Assembly: GCA_964426135.1 (NCBI GenBank)
Contig: CAYRPN010000114.1
Span: 1-19,167, forward strand
From: CAYRPN01 sp964426135
GTDB lineage: Bacteria; Planctomycetota; Phycisphaerae; Phycisphaerales; Phycisphaeraceae
Direction of reading: 5' to 3'
DNA: 19,167 nucleotides
This document shows positions 12,310-19,167 of this stretch, one piece after another (position 1 is the stretch's first letter; each line of letters begins with the position of its first letter). Under the pieces are notes generated by a model. That model made no database searches, was not told the origin of the DNA, and saw nothing but the letters and a program-made list of their open reading frames with translations. A program made the position numbers and the translations under genes.

Positions 12310-13740
12310 TCACGCGGGCTGCACGACCGGATCGCTGGGCACCTCCCCTGCGACCGGCTCGGTGCCGGTGTCCATCTTGACGGCAGCGATGCGCTGGGCC
12401 TTCTTGCCCGTGAACTGCTCCCACCGTTGCACGATCACGTCGCAGTACGCCTGATCGAGCTCCATCAGGAATGCGCGTCTACCCGTCTGCTCGCAGCCGA
12501 TGAGCGTCGAGCCGCTGCCGCCGAAGAGGTCGAGTACGTTCTCACCGAGTTTCGATGAAAACTGGATCGCCCTCACCGCGAGTTCCACCGGCTTCTCGGT
12601 CAGGTGGACCATCGACTGCGGGTTAACCTTCTTCACGTGCCACAGATCGGTCGCGTTGTTTGGCCCGTAGAAGTGATGACCGGCGCCTTCCTTCCAGCCG
12701 TAGAAACAGATCTCAAACGCGCCCATGAAGTCCTTACGCGTCAGCACCGGGTGCTGCTTATCCCACACGATGCCCTGGCTGAAGTAGAGCCCCGACTTCT
12801 TCAGCGGCGCTGGGTAGTTGCCCAGGTTCGCGTACCCGCCCCACACGTAGAACGAGCCGCCGGGCTTGAGCACGCGCGACGCGTTGCCGAACCACGCCAA
12901 CAGCATCTGGTCGAACGCCTCTGGCGAAACGAAGTCGTTCTCGAGCGGCCGGTCCTTCGCCCGCATCTTTCGGTGCGTGGCCTTGGCCTTCGTCTTGTCC
13001 CGCGCCAGGTCGAATCCCTGGTGATGCAAGCCGCGCGTGTCGCTCGCCTTGATCGCGTCGCCGCGCTTCGCCGGGGAGGTGAACGACGAAAGGCCGGCGG
13101 CGATCGCGTTGTTGCTGCGCGGCTCGACCTTCACGTTGTACGGCGGGTCCATGTTGACCAGATCGATGGCCTTTCCCTCCAGCAAGCGATCCAGGTCCGT
13201 TGGCGACGCGCTGTCGCCGCACATCAGCCGGTGGTTGCCCAGCACCCAGATGTCGCCTCGCTGGGTGATCGGATCATCGGGCGGCTCCGGGATCGCGTCC
13301 GGATCGATGAGGCCCTCGGCAACGCCCTGGGCGGTGCTGAGCAGCCTGCCGAGTTCCTCCTCATCGAAGGCGAGCACATCCATGTCGAACCCACCCTCGC
13401 GCAGCTCGTGGAGCTCGATCGGCAGGATCTCCAAGTCCCACTCTGCCAGCTCGCCGGTCTTGTTGTCGGCGATGCGATACGCCTTGACCTGCTCCGGCGT
13501 CAGGTCCGTGGCGACGTGGACGGGCACTTTCACCAGGCCCAGCTTCTTGGCCGCCTTCCAGCGCGTATGCCCCGCGATGATCACGCCGTCGGCGTCGATC
13601 ACAATCGGCTGGCGGAAGCCGAACTCCTGCAGCGAGGTCGCGACGGCATCCACCGCCTGGTCGTTGATGCGCGGGTTACGCTCATAGGGGCGGATGGCGT
13701 CGATCGGGCGAAGCTCAACGTCGAACGTCTGGGTGGTCAT
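12310..13740 (-). CDS. ParB-domain DNA methyltransferase (beta class, N6-adenine or N4-cytosine)
   Basis: Protein of 476 residues from the ATG at 13740, with GGAGGTG just upstream; the open frame to 13860 lacks a comparable site. Residues 1-95 form a ParB/sulfiredoxin-type domain (NPRIND at 22-27, GHTRWKAAKKLG at 57-68). The methyltransferase core has catalytic motif IV NMDPPY (196-201) before the AdoMet-binding motif I DLFGGSGST (404-412); this order defines the beta class. HLTEKPVEL (379-387) is a conserved element just before motif I. The DPPY form acts on exocyclic amino groups: N6 of adenine or N4 of cytosine. No restriction partner is seen nearby, so it is probably an orphan phage enzyme that protects phage DNA from host restriction or marks the adjacent origin. 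Such ParB-MTase fusions are common in phages. Confidence 0.95.
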   Translation of the reverse strand: MTTQTFDVELRPIDAIRPYERNPRINDQAVDAVATSLQEFGFRQPIVIDADGVIIAGHTRWKAAKKLGLVKVPVHVATDLTPEQVKAYRIADNKTGELAEWDLEILPIELHELREGGFDMDVLAFDEEELGRLLSTAQGVAEGLIDPDAIPEPPDDPITQRGDIWVLGNHRLMCGDSASPTDLDRLLEGKAIDLVNMDPPYNVKVEPRSNNAIAAGLSSFTSPAKRGDAIKASDTRGLHHQGFDLARDKTKAKATHRKMRAKDRPLENDFVSPEAFDQMLLAWFGNASRVLKPGGSFYVWGGYANLGNYPAPLKKSGLYFSQGIVWDKQHPVLTRKDFMGAFEICFYGWKEGAGHHFYGPNNATDLWHVKKVNPQSMVHLTEKPVELAVRAIQFSSKLGENVLDLFGGSGSTLIGCEQTGRRAFLMELDQAYCDVIVQRWEQFTGKKAQRIAAVKMDTGTEPVAGEVPSDPVVQPA

Positions 13741-13860
13741 GTTGCACCTCCATGTGCGGTGGGTTGTCGATCTGAAAAGCGGACAGCGCAAACAAACTGT
13801 GACTTGGGACGTGGCTGTTCCCCGCGGCGTCAGGAAAGACATCCGCCAGGGAGGAACCAT

Positions 13861-13917
13861 GAGTTATCCACAATCGCCGAGTTACCCACTGCCAGGCTGG
13901 CAGATTGTGTGTAACTC
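13861..13917. promoter_or_regulatory. DnaA-box cluster with inverted-repeat symmetry
   Basis: TTATCCACA (13864-13872) is identical to the strongest E. coli DnaA box. TTACCCACT (13882-13890) and, on the other strand, TTACACACA (13905-13913) are weaker matches. The 15-base outer arms GAGTTATCCACAATC and GATTGTGTGTAACTC are inverted repeats with 13 of 15 pairs. A perfect odd palindrome CTGCCAGGCTGGCAG (13889-13903) sits between. Confidence 0.65.
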
Positions 13918-13925
13918 CGACTTTG

Positions 13926-14011
13926 GCCCACGTTCGCCCACGTTGGCGAAGGGCGAGGCTGGTAGCGACCTACGCCCGACTCCGGGGGCCGCGACGTGGG
14001 CGAACGTGGGC
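13926..14011. repeat. 17-bp perfect inverted repeat
   Basis: GCCCACGTTCGCCCACG (13926-13942) is the exact reverse complement of 13995-14011. Each arm holds two tandem copies of a CCCACGTT-like unit, so there are four or more unit copies in opposed pairs. It may be a binding site for a replication initiator or an RNA hairpin with a loop of about 50 bases. Confidence 0.75.
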
Positions 14012-14040
14012 GAAACGGCGCGCGTCGTTGCGCCGGCGGC

Positions 14041-14320
14041 GAATCCTTCACGCGAATCCTTCACCACCCCCTCGCGTGGGCGCGGGGATGTATTTCTGCT
14101 GCGCGCGAGGATGGGTGTGAAGGATTCATATAGGAAGAGAGAGAGTGTGTTTTTATCCTTGTATTTCCCACATTTCCTGCGTTCCGAATCCTTCACGCCG
14201 GGCCGTGAAGGATTCGTGAAGGATTCACCCATCGACCGGCAAATGCCCTCTATCAGGCCAAGAATCACCTCGAATCCTTCACGGGTCGGTGAAGGATTCG
14301 GAAGGATTCGTGAAGGATGG
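14041..14320. repeat. 11-bp iteron-like repeats GAATCCTTCAC
   Basis: Eight perfect copies: direct at 14041, 14054, 14186, 14272, and inverted (GTGAAGGATTC) at 14117, 14205, 14216, 14289, plus two degenerate copies at about 14300 and 14310. Two pairs form near-identical hairpins with arms of 12-13 bp and 6-base loops (14185-14216 and 14271-14300). Such a set near replication genes suggests iterons; alternatives are REP-like extragenic palindromes or a terminator after the primase gene. Confidence 0.85.
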
Positions 14321-14333
14321 AATGCTCGGTTAG

Positions 14334-16574
14334 TCATGTGGCGCGGTACCCCATGGCCGTCTTGGTTTTCGAGGGCATCTCCACCGGCACGATGTCACCT
14401 TGCTGGATCAGCGTGTGCACAATCTGATCGAAGTCGGCTGCCTTGCAGCGCATGGCGCGCAGCATGTGTTGCCGCTGCATCTGACCGTCCGGCGCCTCGC
14501 GCAGCTTCCGAATCAGTTTCAGGCACTCGGCGTGGAACGGGTTCTCCGCGACGTAACTGCCGGCGAGGAACAGCTGACGCCGCGTCTGATGCATGGCGAA
14601 GGCCGTGGCCCACTCCACCCCCGGAAGTGAAATAACCGGGCTCTCGTGGTTCTCGCTGCAGGCGTGGAGGAGCGCCAGCTTCTTAGCGTTCTCGTGCGTG
14701 CGCGACCAGGCGACGCGGGCGACCTCGTCGTTCCGCTCATGCGCCTGGTCATACTCACGCTCGGCTTGCCGCTGCAGCGCCGTGAGCGCCTCCTTGGCAT
14801 CAGGCGTCCACGGCACGATGCGCGGCTCGGGGTGAACATCCAGCAGGTTGGCCCGGCGCGTGCCCGGCTGAAACTCGCCCCACCAGCGCGCGGCTTGGAG
14901 AATGCGGTCGGGTAACTTCCGCGGGCTGCCGGGGGTCTGGCCAGCACTTCGTTTGCCGATGTCGACGATGATCAGGCGGGCGAAGAAGCCGTTGGTGAGC
15001 ATGCGCTGCGACAGCGACTCGTAGAAGTACTGAGGCGTGGCGGTGCCGAAGAGCGTCAGGTGCGGCTGATCAATGTGGGCTGCTTCCTTCTGTCCGGCCT
15101 TGACGCGAACCGGATAGACGTCATTGGCCGAGGTGTAGAGCGTGAGCAGGATGTTGGGGATCGACTCGCGCTTGTTCTCGCGGTCGAAGTTGATCTGCCG
15201 CAGCACACCGTCCATCTCGTCGTTCTGAAACAACATCGCGCTGGTGCGGGCCAGCGCGTCCTGAATGCCCTCGCCGCTGGCGAACTTGTCGCCCAGCGAC
15301 GCGACGTGGCCGATCTCAAACAGCACGCGGGCGTTCACCTTGCGCGGAAAATCCTTCCCCGTGCCGCTACTGGCCAGGGCGAGCAGGTAGAGGTTGGGCC
15401 GCAGGTCGCCGGGGTCGCACACTCGGCGGCCGCACAAATACGACTGCAGCGCCAGCGCGCCGCAGAACGCCAGGCCGACGTTGGGGTACGGCGCATTCGC
15501 CAGCGTGAAGTCCATCACCTGCGACACGAAGCCGGGCACGCGAAACAGGTGCTCGGGGATTGGACCTGGATCGGGACGGTTGGGTGCTACCTCGGCGGAC
15601 GGACAATCGTTACTGGGCACTTTGGATGTGGCCAGGATGCCGGAGATATCGACCTCCGGATGCACACCGGCAACACCATCGCCGCCAAAGCCTGCATCGC
15701 GCAGCGAGCGAGCCGCCTGCTCGAAATCCCCTCCGTGGTTGAGTAGCGCGTAGACGGAGAACGGCGAGTACGCGCGGTTGGGCTCGAACGGCGCGGCGTT
15801 CGAACTGAAGACATAGAACACGCCGTCTTTCAGCGTTGCGGACCACCCCTCGTGTTTGCCCGGCCGGCGCCAATGTTCGTTCTCGCCGCCACGGACACAG
15901 GCCCAGCCGTGCTGCTCGAGCACCTTCTGCGGGTCGCCGCGCTGGTTGAAATCATCACCAGGACGATCGGCGCTCGGTTGGCTCTTGATCGCGCGCGCCG
16001 CGGCCGGCGTCATCGGTCCGTTATCGACCGGCGGCAGGTACTCATTCAGCTCCCACGCCGCATGAAGTAACGCGTCTCGATCCTCGAGTGTCAGCACGGG
16101 TAGTTGGCTGAGTTCGCCCTGCGTGATCGCGTAGCCCGGCGTCGGAGCACAGAGAAACAGTCCGCCCTCGCCGCGAGTTTCGATCAACGTAATGACCTTC
16201 TCATCCGCGAGACGCTGGGCGAGTTTCAGGTTGCCGCAGATCTCCACCTCGCACCGGTAGATCACATGACGGCCGCCGGACGGCGTCGTCTCCACCACGA
16301 GCCGATCGCGCAGCGCCGGCGAGATGCGTTCGCACCACGCGCTGAATCGCTCGCCGCCGGCGTCGAAGTCGATGATCTCCACATTGCCCGACACCGCGCC
16401 GCAAAGAATGCAGATGGCATCATGGTTGTTGGAGAGCCATGCCGACAGTTCGGCCGCTGTGGGCAGCCGCTGCTGATAGCGCTTCCACGATCCCACCGCC
16501 GGGCGCTTCTCACAGCGCCGGGCGGGCAGGACGCAGAGGCCCGCGTTCAGGTATGACTCGGCTGCTTCGCGCAT
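14334..16574 (-). CDS. Primase-polymerase fused to D5/DUF3987-type ATPase
   Basis: Protein of 746 residues. The N-terminus (1-185) is a bifunctional primase/polymerase (Prim-Pol, AEP superfamily): IIDFDAGG with Asp69 and Asp71 as metal ligands, TPSGGRHVIYR with His103, and ETRGEGGLFLCAPTPGY (132-148). A middle segment (about 215-297) with WACVRGG..HW.RPGK and DFEQAARSLRDAGFG resembles domains linking primase to helicase in phages. Residues about 340-640 form a DUF3987-like ATPase: Walker A ASSGTGKD (401-408) and a Walker B-like LFQNDEMDG (448-456). The protein would make primers and unwind DNA at the phage fork. It begins 7 bp after the helicase gene, and the origin candidate starts right behind its stop. 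Large and intact. Confidence 0.92.
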   Translation of the reverse strand: MREAAESYLNAGLCVLPARRCEKRPAVGSWKRYQQRLPTAAELSAWLSNNHDAICILCGAVSGNVEIIDFDAGGERFSAWCERISPALRDRLVVETTPSGGRHVIYRCEVEICGNLKLAQRLADEKVITLIETRGEGGLFLCAPTPGYAITQGELSQLPVLTLEDRDALLHAAWELNEYLPPVDNGPMTPAAARAIKSQPSADRPGDDFNQRGDPQKVLEQHGWACVRGGENEHWRRPGKHEGWSATLKDGVFYVFSSNAAPFEPNRAYSPFSVYALLNHGGDFEQAARSLRDAGFGGDGVAGVHPEVDISGILATSKVPSNDCPSAEVAPNRPDPGPIPEHLFRVPGFVSQVMDFTLANAPYPNVGLAFCGALALQSYLCGRRVCDPGDLRPNLYLLALASSGTGKDFPRKVNARVLFEIGHVASLGDKFASGEGIQDALARTSAMLFQNDEMDGVLRQINFDRENKRESIPNILLTLYTSANDVYPVRVKAGQKEAAHIDQPHLTLFGTATPQYFYESLSQRMLTNGFFARLIIVDIGKRSAGQTPGSPRKLPDRILQAARWWGEFQPGTRRANLLDVHPEPRIVPWTPDAKEALTALQRQAEREYDQAHERNDEVARVAWSRTHENAKKLALLHACSENHESPVISLPGVEWATAFAMHQTRRQLFLAGSYVAENPFHAECLKLIRKLREAPDGQMQRQHMLRAMRCKAADFDQIVHTLIQQGDIVPVEMPSKTKTAMGYRAT

Positions 16575-16580
16575 GTTGGC

Positions 16581-18311
16581 TCAAAATGGGATGTCGTCAT
16601 CAGCAGTGACGGGAGCGGGCACATCGCCCACGTCGCGCTCGTCCGTGCCGTCAAATCGCGGTGGGATCGGCCCCAGCGTGTGCTTGATGACACGGTCGTA
16701 TCTCTCGCCGGCCACGTGGCGCACGGCGATCGCCTGCGTGGTCGCCAGCGCGCCGGCTTTCGCCAACTCCACCGCCTCATCTACATCCGTCGGGCACGGC
16801 TCATTCGACCTGGCCTTCCACCACGCCTCGGCCTTCTGCCGCGCGAAACTCCCCGGGGCGTGCTCGATGCACACCCACTCGCTCTGGTGATCGTTGAACC
16901 CGAGCTGGTAGTCGACCCGCAGCGTCCGAGGATGTTCCGGTGGCGCGTCGCGCTTCTGGTGCGCGGAGTAGTAGATGTCCCGCACCTCGTACTCGGTCTC
17001 CGTCACCTCGCCGGAGATCACGCCCGCCGTGGATGCCTGGCGATCGTGCTGCTCACGCTTGGGCGGCGGAAACTGGTGCCCGCACTGCGGGCAGACCGAG
17101 TAGGCGGCATGGATCAGTGCATTGCACTGTGGGCACTCTTTCGCCGGCGCCTCACCATCGCCAGCACCCGGTTGCTTGATTTGCATCGCGTCGACCGGGC
17201 CGTGGCGCAGGATGTTTCCGCCAAAGTCGAGGACGAGGCAGTCCGTCTTATTGGGATGGAGACGGAATCCTCTTCCAACCATCTGGTAGTAGAGGCCCGG
17301 CGAGTTGGTCGGGCGCAGCATCGCCACGCAGTCCGTGCCCGGGGCGTCGAACCCGGTCGTTAGCACATTGACGTTGACCAAGTAGCGGAGCCGTCCGTTC
17401 TTGAACCGCTCCAGCGTCTCGGTCCGCTCAAACGGCAGCGTCTCGCCGCAAACGAACCCGCACTCGTGGCCCATCTCGCCGAGCACACGCTGCACGTGGA
17501 GCGCATGCTTCACGCCGGCGGCGAAGATCAACACCGAGCGACGATCCTGCGTGTGCTCGATGATCTCGCGGCACGCCGAGCGCACCAGCGAGTCGTCGTC
17601 CATCAGCTCTTCCACTTCGCCGGCGATGAACTCACCGGCCCGGATGTGGAGGCCGGACATATCGACCTTGCGCTTACCGGCCTTGGACTTGAGCGGACAG
17701 AGGTAGCCCTGGACGATGAGTTCACGCACACCGACTTCGTAGCAGACGTGATTGAGCAGCCCGTCCGGGCGCGGCGCACAGATCACTCCGCTGCTCATGC
17801 GATACGGCGTTGCCGTTAAGCCGATCAGGCGCACGTTAGGATTCACGATCTTCGCGTCGCGCAGGAACTGCTGGTACATCCCGTCACCACTACTTCCGGT
17901 GGGGATCATGTGCGCTTCGTCGATCAGAATCAGGTCGAAGCGATCCAGTTCCGCGGCGCGGCGGTACACGCTCTGGATGCCGGCGACGATGATGGCGTGA
18001 TCGGTGTCGCGGCTCTTGAGGCCCGCGGAGTAGCAACCGATCTGGTGCCACAGGTCAGGCGCCATCGCGTGCAGCTTGTCGACCGCCTGCTCGAGCAGCT
18101 CCTTCACATGCGCGAGGATGAGCACGCGACCGTCCCATTGCTTCACCGCGTCGCGGCAGATGGTCGCCATGATCGGCGTCTTGCCGCCCGCCGTGGGGAT
18201 CACCACGCACGGATTGTCATCGCGCGTGCGCAGGTGCTCGTACACCGCGCAGACCGCGTCGGCCTGGTACGGGCGCAGGGAGATCGGCTTGGAGGGCGCG
18301 ACGACGCTCAT
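16581..18311 (-). CDS. RadD-like SF2 helicase with an SSB-type C-terminal tip
   Basis: Protein of 576 residues with SF2 motifs: I PTAGGKT (39-45), II DEAH (131-134), III TAT (166-168), V VLTTGFDAP (316-324), VI QMVGRGFR (343-350). The RYLVNVNVLTTGFDAPGTD stretch and the following RLHPNKTDCLVLDFGGN resemble E. coli RadD (YejH), a repair ATPase that binds SSB. A zinc ribbon follows (CPQC 393-396, CPQC 407-410). The last residues, TADDDIPF, end in DDDIPF, the conserved C-terminal tip of bacterial SSB through which SSB recruits repair and replication proteins. A mimic of this tip on a helicase is unusual. The ATG overlaps the phosphoesterase stop (ATGA) with GGGAGGTG upstream. It probably aids replication or recombination of phage DNA. 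Confidence 0.93.
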   Translation of the reverse strand: MSVVAPSKPISLRPYQADAVCAVYEHLRTRDDNPCVVIPTAGGKTPIMATICRDAVKQWDGRVLILAHVKELLEQAVDKLHAMAPDLWHQIGCYSAGLKSRDTDHAIIVAGIQSVYRRAAELDRFDLILIDEAHMIPTGSSGDGMYQQFLRDAKIVNPNVRLIGLTATPYRMSSGVICAPRPDGLLNHVCYEVGVRELIVQGYLCPLKSKAGKRKVDMSGLHIRAGEFIAGEVEELMDDDSLVRSACREIIEHTQDRRSVLIFAAGVKHALHVQRVLGEMGHECGFVCGETLPFERTETLERFKNGRLRYLVNVNVLTTGFDAPGTDCVAMLRPTNSPGLYYQMVGRGFRLHPNKTDCLVLDFGGNILRHGPVDAMQIKQPGAGDGEAPAKECPQCNALIHAAYSVCPQCGHQFPPPKREQHDRQASTAGVISGEVTETEYEVRDIYYSAHQKRDAPPEHPRTLRVDYQLGFNDHQSEWVCIEHAPGSFARQKAEAWWKARSNEPCPTDVDEAVELAKAGALATTQAIAVRHVAGERYDRVIKHTLGPIPPRFDGTDERDVGDVPAPVTADDDIPF

Positions 18312-19090
18312 GCTGCGTTCACCTCCCGCCCGTCAGGCAGGATGCAGCGGTCGTCCATGATCGGAATCGTGTAGAGCGTGTCACTCCGCCGGCCGAGGTA
18401 CCCAAGGATGAAACCGTTGACCCACTCGACCGGGCTGCCCGTGCCGTAGAGCGGCACCGGTCTGCACAGGCAGCCTCCGGAACGGGCCTCGATGATCTGG
18501 CCCGGTTTCCAGATGTTCTGAATGATGCTCGAGTCGGCCCGATGCGTGTGGCCGTGGATGACGCTCTTGCCCTGGCTGATTTGCAGGTGGTTCTTTGTCG
18601 CGTGCCGTGCGTAAGACCAGCCATGCACCGCGATGACGCGCGAGTTGATCGCGTAATGCGGGTAACGCGCCGTCGCGGCCCCGTAGGGCACATAGGAAAA
18701 CTTCGATCGGCCCTTGGCGAGTTGGATGCGCGGCGCCAGCATCGAGTACGCGCCGCGGCCCTCGCTGGTCAGCGCCGCCCAGCGGTCCAGCCGATACTCA
18801 TGGTTGCCTTCGACCATCACCAGGCGGCGGCATACCCGTTGGAGCCGGTCGAGGGTCGCATTCGCAACCTTCAGATCCTCGTGATAGTCGCTCTCCGGCA
18901 CGCCGTGCGTCGGCGGATGCTTGGAGAACTGTCCGCAATCAAGCAGATCGCCCAGGCACACAATCAGGTCGGGTCGGATGCGCTCGGCGGCGCGGCAGAA
19001 CACCTCCACCGCCCGCGGGTTCTGGTGCGGGATATGGACATCGCCGAAGGCGAGCATGGTTTTGGGTTTGGAATTCCGGGGGGCCATCAT
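18308..19090 (-). CDS. Calcineurin-like metallophosphoesterase
   Basis: Protein of 260 residues with all metal-binding motifs of the family: GDVHIPH (Asp17, His19), GDLLD (47-51), GNHE (95-98), VHGW (His156) and GHTH (180-183). Such enzymes hydrolyse phosphomono- or diesters in nucleic acids, nucleotides or proteins with two metals. Phage members near replication genes include DNA-processing nucleases and nucleotide or 2',3'-cyclic phosphatases, and the substrate cannot be read from the sequence. There are two adjacent Met codons; the first is chosen because it forms an ATGA overlap with the upstream gene, with GGAG close by. The gene overlaps the helicase gene by 4 bp, so all are one operon. 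Confidence 0.93.
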   Translation of the reverse strand: MMAPRNSKPKTMLAFGDVHIPHQNPRAVEVFCRAAERIRPDLIVCLGDLLDCGQFSKHPPTHGVPESDYHEDLKVANATLDRLQRVCRRLVMVEGNHEYRLDRWAALTSEGRGAYSMLAPRIQLAKGRSKFSYVPYGAATARYPHYAINSRVIAVHGWSYARHATKNHLQISQGKSVIHGHTHRADSSIIQNIWKPGQIIEARSGGCLCRPVPLYGTGSPVEWVNGFILGYLGRRSDTLYTIPIMDDRCILPDGREVNAA

Positions 19091-19167
19091 TCGTCTCCGG
19101 CGATCATGGCGGCGGTGCGGGCGTAACCGGCGATGTCGACGAGGTTGTCGCGTTTGTGGCGATGGAC
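19087..19167 (-). CDS. C-terminal end of a phage protein, possibly DUF6378-like
   Basis: Only the last 26 residues and the stop lie in the window; the rest is beyond the right edge. The segment reads VHRHKRDNLVDIAGYARTAA followed by MIAGDE. The H..DN..DIAGYA pattern resembles the end of DUF6378 and related MazG-like or nucleotide-metabolism proteins of phages, from memory. Its TGA overlaps the phosphoesterase ATG, so it belongs to the same replication operon. The family call is tentative. Confidence 0.55.
   Translation of the reverse strand, partial: VHRHKRDNLVDIAGYARTAAMIAGDE

Larger units (their letters stand above)
13741..14333. other. Candidate phage replication origin region
   Basis: 593 bp without a credible gene, between the primase-polymerase and the methyltransferase. 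It contains in order a cluster of DnaA-box-like sequences (13861-13917), a 17-bp inverted repeat (13926-14011), 11-bp repeats (14041-14320), and within them an AT-rich patch (14121-14180, 37 of 60 bases A/T in otherwise GC-rich DNA). These are the ingredients of an iteron-type origin. It must also hold the methyltransferase ribosome binding site near 13745-13751 and probably its promoter. A 151-codon open frame crossing the repeats is judged non-coding. Confidence 0.6.

Noticed and set aside
8291..12424. A 1377-codon open frame on the minus strand across the accessory block
   Set aside because: It runs antisense to nine well-supported plus-strand genes with ribosome binding sites and recognised domains (Fic, HARE-HTH), and passes through two terminators. 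Its residue make-up (Arg/Gly/His/Leu-rich) is that of a GC-rich shadow frame.
12604..13914. A 436-codon plus-strand open frame opposite the methyltransferase
   Set aside because: The opposite frame contains exact methyltransferase motifs and a good ribosome binding site; this frame has none.
14041..14320. CRISPR array
   Set aside because: The repeats are only 11 bp, occur in both orientations, and the spacing between them ranges from 0 to about 60 bp.
13882..14337. A 151-codon minus-strand open frame whose ATG overlaps the primase stop
   Set aside because: The ATGA overlap is tempting, but the frame consists of the translated 11-bp repeats and inverted repeats, has no domain-like pattern and no recognisable ribosome binding site, and its codon use is unlike the neighbours.

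Overview
The window is a contiguous stretch of a tailed-phage genome (Caudoviricetes; free phage or prophage). The DNA is clearly high in G+C by eye. The packaging and head genes follow a lambda/Mu-like order. Several small proteins (a DUF6900-like protein, a HARE-HTH protein and a 123-residue winged-helix candidate) resemble, from memory, proteins of Planctomycetes. A planctomycete host, perhaps of the Phycisphaerae, is therefore my best guess, but it is an inference. No integrase, tRNA, attachment site or CRISPR array was seen.

Layout, following the right-to-left transcription of the minus strand. From 19167 down to 12310 lies a replication and DNA-modification arm: the tail end of a possible DUF6378-like gene, a calcineurin-like phosphoesterase, a RadD-like SF2 helicase, and a primase-polymerase fused to a D5/DUF3987-type ATPase. 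Next comes a repeat-rich non-coding stretch of about 590 bp, then a ParB-domain/beta-class DNA methyltransferase. The first genes are coupled by ATGA overlaps. The non-coding stretch (13741-14333) holds a perfect DnaA box with two degenerate ones, a 17-bp inverted repeat, and about ten copies of an 11-bp repeat around an AT-rich patch. It is the best candidate for the replication origin.

From 8399 to 12307 the polarity flips. This plus-strand block of small accessory genes holds an SH3-like candidate, an unknown, a DUF6900-like protein, another unknown, a zinc-ribbon protein, a HARE-HTH protein and a winged-helix candidate. It contains two good intrinsic terminators and ends with a class II Fic AMP-transferase. 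The Fic gene has two matched palindromic operators 31 bp apart in front of it and meets the methyltransferase tail to tail with 2 bp between them.

From 8245 down to 1, on the minus strand, is the packaging and head module: putative small terminase, GpA-like large terminase, NrdR-like zinc ribbon, an unknown 160-residue protein, a gpW-like connector, lambda-type portal, a prohead protease fused to a Mu gpT-like major capsid protein, a DUF2190 capsid-cement protein, and a partial neck-protein candidate at the edge.

The most interesting points are four. The RadD-like helicase ends in DDDIPF, the SSB C-terminal tip. The protease-capsid fusion has a strong internal ribosome binding site exactly at the domain junction. 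The Fic gene has phased twin operators that overlap its likely promoter. The methyltransferase sits next to a compact origin candidate, and a HARE-HTH protein (a fold proposed to read modified DNA) is encoded nearby.
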